Below, piece by piece: positions 57,270 to 64,000 of a stretch of DNA of 64,000 nt (positions are counted from its first letter, which is position 1; each line of letters begins with the position of its first letter). The stretch covers positions 564,076,010-564,140,009 of the forward strand of contig NC_081413.1 in the NCBI RefSeq assembly GCF_030272615.1. Direction: 5' to 3'. The position numbers and the translations under genes were made by a program. The stretch is from Cryptomeria japonica (Eukaryota > Streptophyta > Pinopsida > Cupressales > Cupressaceae). The notes under the pieces were generated by a model. The model saw nothing but the letters and a program-made list of their open reading frames with translations, searched no databases and was not told the DNA's origin.

Positions 57270-57540
57270 ATGCACAGACGCTGTTATACCAGACACAGAC
57301 GCGTCTGTCAGACACAGACGCGATTCTGTGATTTGCAGACGTGATTTCAGAACACAGACGCCTCTATATTCTGCAGACGCGATCGTATGGTTCACAGACG
57401 CGATTCGGGATCACAGACGCGACTTTCGGAAACCTGCAAAAATAGAAAATGACAGAAACACAGACGCGATAAAAGATGTCACAGACGCCTCTGAAATACA
57501 AAAACGCGATCCGAACACTCGCAGACGCGAAAAAAAACCT
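57270..57540 (-). repeat. CGCGTCTGTG motif array, leader copy B (about 12 copies)
   Basis: On the plus strand it reads (CA)CAGACGCG.., spaced about 18-25 bp, some copies GCAGACGCG. It lies about 100 bp inside the primer site. Confidence 0.9.
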
Positions 57541-57620
57541 AAAATGTCGTCGAAATCGTCCGATCTGCAACTTCAAAAATGCAAAATCTGCAACAAAATG
57601 TTAAATGCAAAGGGACAAGA

Positions 57621-57638
57621 GTCCCACCGGGCGTGCCA
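57621..57638 (-). promoter_or_regulatory. Primer binding site of the gypsy element
   Basis: Minus strand TGGCACGCCCGGTGGGAC begins three bases after the 5' LTR. I do not assign the tRNA. Confidence 0.75.
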
Positions 57639-57641
57639 AAA

Positions 57642-58420
57642 TGTATATGGTGAAAATGGATAGCAATAAACAACAATATTGAAAGACTAAAATGGATTCA
57701 ACCACCAAACCCTAGCCTAACAATGAACAAAGATCCACCATAACATATGAAGATAACCTAAGACAATGCAAAATAACTCAATAAATCACAAAGATTATAC
57801 CATCACATGTCCACTAGGGTTTTTGATCTCCATTCTTCCTATCTCCATTGATCTTGTTTGATATGCTTGCTCTCAGATTTTTGTATGCACAAGAGCTCAA
57901 CAAAGAACGGAATGTGGTTGCAAGTAGGATCGTAGTGTAGCCAAGTCCTCCAAAATCAGTCATTAGGGTCTTTGGTAATGAAGAAAGCATCTCCTTAAAT
58001 AGAAGACACAATAGAAAATGGAGGGTTAAGATTGAGAGGTGTAAAAAGAGAGGTCGGCTAGGATTAGAGGGTAGGTATAAGAAATACCAAAATAATGAAA
58101 GGGGTAGGTAGTGTAGGAAATAAGAGATGAATGACATGTGTCATGTGTAGAAAAGGTTAATGAATTAATTAAATAAATAAAGATTTATTTAATTAATAGA
58201 AGAAGTAGGGTAATTAAATAAATAAAATATTTATTTAATTTAGGAAAGGGATAATTTAAATAAATAAATGTATTTATTTAAATGAGAAATAAGGCTAGAA
58301 GGGGATAAATGAATTAATTAAATAAATAAAGATTTATTTAATTAATAGAAGAATTAAGCTAAAGTAATTAAATAAATAAAATATTTATTTAATTAGACTG
58401 GACAATTTTGGGTGTCTACA
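57642..58420 (-). repeat. 5' LTR of the gypsy element
   Basis: 779 bp, indistinguishable by eye from the 3' LTR. The 107-codon minus-strand frame inside each LTR is probably chance and is identical only because the LTRs are. Confidence 0.95.
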
Positions 58421-58425
58421 ATAAT

Positions 58426-59121
58426 TACAAGATTACATCACACGAAATAAAGATTGACCACCAGACCAATATTATGATATACATGATATAACATGGACCT
58501 AAACCAAATGCTCAAACACGCAACACCACCGGAAAACATGTCAAGATCAACCATAACACGCTACACCACCAAGAATACTGCATAACACGAAGAACATCAC
58601 CGGTTTAACAAAATCACCAAGAACGCGCACAAAGATCAATGTATATCATCAAAACAAATACGACACAATTATGAAACAATATCAAGCACGTAAGAATAAT
58701 CTATAACAATTGCACCAACACCACTTATCAAATCTTCATTAATCAACATATGAAACTCAAGAACACTCAAACAACAACAACTGCCATGAGGAAAGATAAC
58801 TTGCGAAGAACCAAATCATGAACCATCTGAAATGAAGATACAAAAGAACATCCCAAATAATTTCCCAAAAACTCAACTCAATATCTGATCATACCGGAAT
58901 ATACTAGAGGAAATACTAAACTCTACAAAGCACTAATCAGAAGAACCAATTAAGCTTACAGATCATAAAAAGCAATACAGAAAGATATAATGATACAAGA
59001 AGTACTCCATACACTGAACTATGATCCCAATAAACCAATCTACAACCACCAAAGTAATAAATCATAAGAATATGTTGACATCAATGACAACAACATATCC
59101 TAGCAACAACAATGTCCAACA
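58426..59121 (-). repeat. Right half of the split 3' LTR of the copia element
   Basis: It continues the LTR interrupted at 42,483 and matches 63,490-64,000 (TTACAAGATTACATCACACG.. onward). Confidence 0.85.
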
Positions 59122-59425
59122 ATCTCCCCCTTTGGCATTGATGGCGACATATGGATGTGAAAAATAATTAATGCAAAGAAAGAAAACATCTCCAAAAAGC
59201 TCCCCCTAAGATCAAGCAAATAAAACAATTTTTCACATGCTTTCTCTCCCCCTTTGACATCAATGACAAAGGTTCTCAAAACAAAAAACCAAACTTATTC
59301 TCCCCCTTAGAATAAACAAATCAGCTCAATTGAGTCACAAATAGATTACTCCATCAAAGGAGCAACATAAACTCATCAATCCGGACAAGAAGATAAGACT
59401 GTGAAGTCCACCAGATTGATGCAAC
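59122..59425 (-). promoter_or_regulatory. Purine tract and 3' non-coding region of the copia element
   Basis: GCCAAAGGGGGAGAT on the minus strand abuts the LTR. A second, similar AAAGGGGGAGAG lies about 100 bp upstream in element sense. No coding sequence. Confidence 0.7.
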
Positions 59426-60873
59426 TCAATGTATGCAGTTCCTATCAGGAGGGGTGGATATCCCCAACTTGTCTCTCAGATAAACAAATGTATCTGCAGG
59501 CAAAGGCTTGGTGAAAATATCAACAATTTGTTCCTTTGTAGACACATACTTTAGCTTCACTTCCTCTTCACTGACCTTTTCTCTCAAGAAATGATACTTG
59601 ATTGATACATGTTTAGTCTTTGAATGTTGCATCGGGTTCTTTGACATATTAAAGCACTATAATTATCATAATATATGATAATAGGCTCATCATAGATAAC
59701 TCTGATATCCCTTCAACATTTGTTTCATCCAAACGACCCGAGTGCAGTTGCTAGCAGCAGCAATGTATTTAGCTTCAGCAGTAGATAGGGAAACTGAATC
59801 TTGTTTCTTACTATCCCATGAAACCAATTTCTTACCTAAAAATAATGCACCACCGGAGGTACTCTTTCGTTCATCAACATCACCAACCCAATTAGCATTA
59901 GTGTAAGCACATAAGATAAAATCATCATTCCTCGGATACCACAAACCATAATCCACAGTTCCTTTCAAGTACCTAAATATCCTCTTTACAATAGTGACAT
60001 GACTCTCTTTTGAATCAACTTGATATCTAGCAACCATGCACACAACATGCATAATGTCAGGTCTAGTCCGAGTCAAGTATAGCAGTCCACTAACCATAGA
60101 TTTGTATAAGGTCTGATTAGCTTTTGGAGATTCATCATTTTTAGATAATTTGCAGCCAGTCACCATAGGAGCTCCAACCGGTTTAGAATCTTCTAATCCA
60201 AACTTCTTCAGTAATTCCTTCACATATTTAGCTTGAGATATAAAAATACCTTTTCCAGTCTGTGAAATCTGCAAACCTAAGAAAAATTCCATTTCTCCTA
60301 TCATAGACATCTCAAATTCTTTCATCATATCACCGACAAGTTCTTCATACTCGAGTTATCATCTCCTCCAAAGATAATGTCATCAACAAAAGCTTCAACA
60401 ATCAAGATGTTATCATTCTCAATCTTGAAATATAGATTACTATCAACAATACCTTTGTTAAATCCTAATTTCAGCAAATACTTATCCAATCTAGCATACC
60501 AGGCTCTAGGGGCTTGTTTCAATCCATAAAGAGCTTTCTTCAATTTGCATACCATGTCTCCATCATCTGATAATGAAATTCCATCAGGTTGCTCAATGTA
60601 GACTTCTTCCTCAAGATCACCATTCAAAAAGGTTGACTTGACATCCATGTGATATACCTTGAAATCCTTATAAGCAACATATGCAAGCAATAGTCTAACA
60701 ACTTCAAGTCTAGCTACTAGAGAAAAAGTCTCCTCATAATCAATCCCTTCCTTTTGTGAATATTCTTTGCATACCAATCTTGCTTTATTTCTGACAACTT
60801 CACCGACTTCATTCAATTTGTTCCTGAATACCAATTTAGTACCAATCACATTCTTGTCTTTAGGTCTAGGCAC
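59426..60873 (-). pseudogene. Copia reverse transcriptase and RNase H, broken
   Basis: Three minus-strand frames follow each other. 60,873-60,325 is RT ([44 protein letters not shown]); the YVDD box is changed to FVDDI. 60,328-59,690 covers the RT end and RNase H (YLTRTRPDIMHVV, YTNANWVGDVDERKSTSGG, STAEAKYIAA); the usual SDADWAG is altered. 59,647-59,426 is the RNase H tail (HFLREKVSEEEVKLKYVST, FTKPLP). Frameshifts at about 60,326 and 59,690-59,647 break it. Confidence 0.9.
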
Positions 60874-62060
60874 AATTTCCCATGTGTTATTCTTTTTAAT
60901 CTAATTAAATTCTTCTTCCATAGCCATCATCCAATTTTCATCTTTGCAAGCCACAACAATATCTTTAGGTTCAATTTTATAAATCAAACATACCTCTTCA
61001 ATAACTAGTATTCTTCTAGTCATTACACCTTTATTTTTATCACCAATGATCTAATTTTCAGAATGATTCAATCTTATATACCTCAGAGTCTTCAGATTAT
61101 TTTGATTTTCAGTTTCTTGTACTTCTTCACTGACAACAGCAATATCCGGGTTAACAGTCTCTACCAGATCATTCTACTTTAATTCTTTAGTCTGATTTTG
61201 TCTTAAAACATTATGATCATCATCATATCCGCATGCTTTGATTTCTTTTCTACAGTTCTCATCAACCTTCAAATTTTCACTTTCCACTATCTTTCTTAGT
61301 CTCTTATTGTAGCACCGGTAGGCTTTACTCTTTGTTGAATATCCCAAGAAGATTCCTTCATCACTTCTCACATCAAACTTTCCTATATCCTCATCTCTTT
61401 TGATTTAACACTTGTTTCCAAAAAAATTGAAATATCTCACAGGAGGAACATGACCAAACCATAGCTCATAAGGAGTCTTACTGGTATCACCTTTTATATG
61501 TACTCATTTGAATGTGTAAACAACAGTGCTAACAACTTCTCTCCAATAGATCTTTGGAACATTCCCTTCAATCAACATTGTCCTTGCAACATCCAAGATA
61601 GTTATGCTCTTCCTTTCAACAACTCCATTTTGTTGTGGGGTTCTAGGAGAAGATAATTGTCTTCTACTCCCATGCTTCTCACATAGTGAGTGAAACTCAC
61701 TGGAACAAAATTCTCCTCCTCTATCAGATCTCAGACATTTTAGCTTCAGTCATGTCTCAGTCTCAACTTTTTCTTTGAATATCTTGAATTTGTCCAATGC
61801 TTCTAATTTTTCCCTAAAAAAGGCAACCTACATCATCCTGGAATAATCATCAATCAATAACATGAAATATCCGTCACCCTGCACACTTCTTATACTTGTA
61901 GGTCCACATAGGTCAGTATGCACAAGATCTAGCAATCCATCAGATGAATACTGCTTACTCTTGAAAGAAATTCTTGTTTGCTTACCCATTTGACATTCCT
62001 TACATATCGGATTAGCAAACTTAACAATTTTAGGCAAATCTCTGAGAAATCAATGCTTCA
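60874..62060 (-). pseudogene. Copia integrase region, broken
   Basis: Pieces on the minus strand: CKECQMGKQTRISFKSK and LDLVHTDLCGPTSIRS (62,037-61,828), then CLRSDRGGEF-type and RRQLSSPRTPQQNGVVERK-type sequence around 61,750-61,610, and EGIFLGYSTKSKAYRCYNKR (61,371-61,174). Stops and shifts separate them. Gag is joined to this region with the zinc knuckle and protease missing, an internal deletion near 62,050-62,100. Confidence 0.8.
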
Positions 62061-62101
62061 AGCTCATCCAATTCTCTTTCTTGATCTGCCATCTCTCTTC
62101 T

Positions 62102-62803
62102 CTATCTTTCATATCTGGATATTTTGCATTCTTCAAGATCATACTTCTGCTTTTTGGACACAGATGCTCTAAATGTTGTCTCAGACTTACCATGTGATTC
62201 ACCAAATTCTCTCAGTTCAAATGCAACAATCTTTCCAACCAACATATATCTTGTCATAGTAGTCACACTCCAGATCTCATCGATAGCAGCTACCTTATGT
62301 TTGTAAGCAGGAGACACTGATCTCATCACCTTAGCAACAATCTCATCTTCTTCAAGGTTTCCACTGGTACATCTGATACCTAGGATAAGTTCATTCACCT
62401 TAACTATAAAGGAGATTATGTTCTCATCTTCTCCCATCTTCAGCATCTCATACTTCCCTTTCAAACTCTGCAACTTAGCAACTTTGACTTGTTTATCTCC
62501 TTCATATAGGGTCTCAAGCTTCTCCCAGATCTCATGTGCAATATGAAGTCCCATTACATTAGTTATTTCATAATCAGTCAGGGCACTCAACAATGCTTCC
62601 TTAGCTCTAATTTTATTTTCAGCATCCTTGCTCTCAGCAGCAGTAACTGGTCCATTCCGAGGAACATAATAGGCATCCTTTGTAATCTTCCAGTAATCCT
62701 CTCCAATACATCTCAAGTGCACCTCCATCCGGTTCTTCCATATAGCATAGTTACTTCCATCAAATCTCAGACTCTCCTTAAAAATAACACCTGCAGTTGC
62801 CAT
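62102..62803 (-). pseudogene. Copia Gag, truncated
   Basis: Starting at ATG 62,803 the frame reads MATAGVIFKESLRFDGSNYA, with WKNRME, IWEKLETLYEGDKQVKVAKL and a final lysine-rich part. This is a copia Gag (UBN2/DUF4219-type). It ends at a stop at 62,102 before any zinc knuckle, which seems to be deleted. The open frame extends 15 bases further up to another ATG at 62,818. Confidence 0.85.
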
Positions 62804-62844
62804 CCCAGATCTCCTCAAGTGGTCAAGCTTCTTTCAGAGGATCT

Positions 62845-62857
62845 AGCTCTGATACCA
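62845..62857 (-). promoter_or_regulatory. Primer binding site of the old copia element
   Basis: Minus strand TGGTATCAGAGCT, five bases after the end of the 5' LTR, initiator-methionine tRNA type. Confidence 0.85.
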
Positions 62858-62862
62858 ATTAT

Positions 62863-64000
62863 TGGCAACAACAGTGAAGGAAAATTGAGGGAGAGGGGGG
62901 CTGAATCAATTTTAATTGGATTAATAGAACTTAACCTCAAAACTAAATCTGACAATCTGTAACAACAACAAAGATAAGAAAATTGATATGATAACACACA
63001 ACACCAAGATTTTGACGTGAAAAACCCGATTAAGGGAAAATCCATGGTTGGAACCTAACCACAATAAGATGATACTCTGTAGTAGTATGTGAAAATAATT
63101 ACAATGGGGAATGCACCTGCATTCAGGATCACTACTTAGAGCTCATTGTTCAAAATACAATAACCTAGAAGGCTACAACCCTCAGGGAAGGTTCACTACC
63201 TTACAAGGAAGTCTCACTAACTTAAAAAATATTCGGACAACAATCCAGAATCAAATGAACTAAAAGAATAGAATCTGCAAATGCTTGATGACAGTTTCAG
63301 TTAAGCATATTTGTTTTCTCTGGAACACTCCAATCTCTGCTCAAACACAATGTTGAAGGATGTATTTGCTTGTTCACACTTTTACCACTCTCTAATAATG
63401 CAAAGACCACACCAATACCAAATTTACATGACTATATCACTTATTTATACAATTCATCAACCTTGACTACAAGGTCGGCCAAACCCTCAACTCATAATTA
63501 CAAGATTACATCACACGATACAAAGATCAACCGCCAGACCAATATTATGATATACATGATAACATGGACCTAAACCAAATGCTCAAACATGCAACACCAC
63601 CAAAAATCATGCCAAGATCAACCGTAACACGTTATACCACCAAGAATACTACATAACATGAAGAACATCATCGGTTCAACAAAATCACCAAGAACACACA
63701 CAAAGATCAATGTAGATCATCAAAACAAATAAGACACAATTAGGAAACACCAACAAACATGTTATAATCATATGTAACAAATGCACCAACACCACTTATC
63801 AAATCTTCATCGATCAACATCTGAAACTCAAGAACACTCAAACAACAACAACTGCCACGAGGAAACATAACTCGCGGATCACCAAATCACGAACCATCTG
63901 AAATGAAGATACACAAGAACACTCAAACAACAACAACTTCCACGAGTAAAACATAACTCACGGATCACCAAATCATGAACCATCTGAAATGAAGATACAC
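62863..64000 (-). repeat. 5' LTR of the old copia element (incomplete)
   Basis: Matches the two halves of the 3' LTR with many substitutions. About 180 bp should lie beyond the window. It contains an 85-bp tandem duplication that the 3' LTR lacks. Confidence 0.85.
63829..63998. repeat. 85-bp tandem duplication inside the 5' LTR
   Basis: Units 63,829-63,913 and 63,914-63,998 both start CAAGAACACTCAAACAACAA. They differ at a few positions. The 3' LTR has a single copy around 58,758. Confidence 0.9.

Larger units (their letters stand above)
55288..57620 (-). other. Long leader of the gypsy element
   Basis: 2.3 kb between primer site and gag. It contains two CGCGTCTGTG arrays (55,785-56,065 and 57,270-57,540) around a compositionally different, GC-richer block (about 56,330-56,900). 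A GTAAGACCAA-type word recurs in 55,350-55,510. No long frame. It could contain a leader intron, but I could not define splice sites. Confidence 0.7.
42484..58420 (-). mobile_element. Young 15.9-kb Ty3/gypsy (Tat-type) retrotransposon with an antisense gene
   Basis: The LTRs, 42,484-43,262 and 57,642-58,420, are both exactly 779 bp and look identical. The flanking duplication is ATAAT (42,479-42,483 and 58,421-58,425), within the copia LTR. In element sense (minus) the order is: 5' LTR, primer site, a 2.3-kb leader with CGCGTCTGTG arrays, gag-pol (55,287-48,138), a 1.7-kb spacer, an antisense plant-mobile-domain gene (plus strand, 43,608-46,449), purine tract and 3' LTR. Two RNase H domains, a G-patch between protease and RT, large size and an extra antisense frame point to the Tat/Ogre branch (family knowledge). 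Confidence 0.95.
41864..64000 (-). mobile_element. Old Ty1/copia element, interrupted by a gypsy element, 5' LTR cut by the window edge
   Basis: The 3' LTR is 41,864-42,483 plus 58,426-59,121 (about 1,316 bp once the insertion is ignored); the 5' LTR starts at 62,863 and runs out of the window. On the minus strand the LTR begins TGTTGGACATTG and ends GTTGTTGCCA. The primer site TGGTATCAGAGCT is at 62,845-62,857 and a purine tract AAAGGGGGAGAT precedes the 3' LTR. The two LTRs differ at many sites, and gag-pol is broken and partly deleted. The target duplication cannot be checked because the right end is missing. Confidence 0.85.

Overview
The window looks like nuclear DNA of a seed plant with a large, repeat-filled genome, most probably a conifer or other gymnosperm. 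This is an inference from the very long intron, the dense nested Ty1/copia and Ty3/gypsy elements, the AT-rich spacers and a typical plant carrier gene. I cannot name the species. Only one host gene is secure.

Region 1 (about 1-19,060): the 5' half of a minus-strand gene for a mitochondrial coenzyme-A type carrier. Its first coding exon is at 18,309-18,503 and the next two are at 1,246-1,331 and 914-1,121, so one intron is about 17 kb. That intron holds an intact-looking copia element (7,873-13,665, TSD CTTAA), a solo LTR of about 2.1 kb (15,237-17,330, TSD ATCAA), a nonautonomous hAT-like transposon (3,575-5,283, 8-bp TSD) carrying a nested solo LTR (4,243-5,100, TSD GACAG), and a 333-bp TRIM (5,378-5,710, TSD CAAAG) whose LTRs each contain a tRNA-like sequence. 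The remaining carrier exons must lie left of the window.

Region 2 (about 20,157-25,400): a nonautonomous LTR element (20,162-23,563, TSD TGCAT) holding pieces of at least three unrelated host genes: an MCTP-type C2 protein, a PP2C phosphatase and the proteasome ATPase RPT2. It is followed by AT-rich foldback (MITE-like) repeats and a degraded LINE tail.

Region 3 (about 25,400-41,860): relics. These are a probable Helitron-type element on the minus strand (PIF1-like helicase plus a large unknown protein), LINE pieces (zinc-binding domain, RNase H, a gag-like ORF1), and LTR remnants. No intact gene was found.

Region 4 (41,864-64,000): a decayed minus-strand copia element whose 3' LTR has been split by a very young 15.9-kb Ty3/gypsy element of the Tat type (42,484-58,420, TSD ATAAT; its two 779-bp LTRs look identical). 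In addition to gag-pol on the minus strand, this element carries an antisense plant-mobile-domain gene on the plus strand. That gene appears to have its own TATA box, a first exon, a GT-AG intron of 826 bp and a second exon. Arrays of a roughly 20-bp spaced CGCGTCTGTG motif sit in the gag-pol leader and in the intron of the antisense gene, each in the sense orientation of the gene concerned. This arrangement is the most promising candidate for an undescribed system in the window.

All identifications are from reading the sequence and from memory of protein families. No alignment or database search was run.
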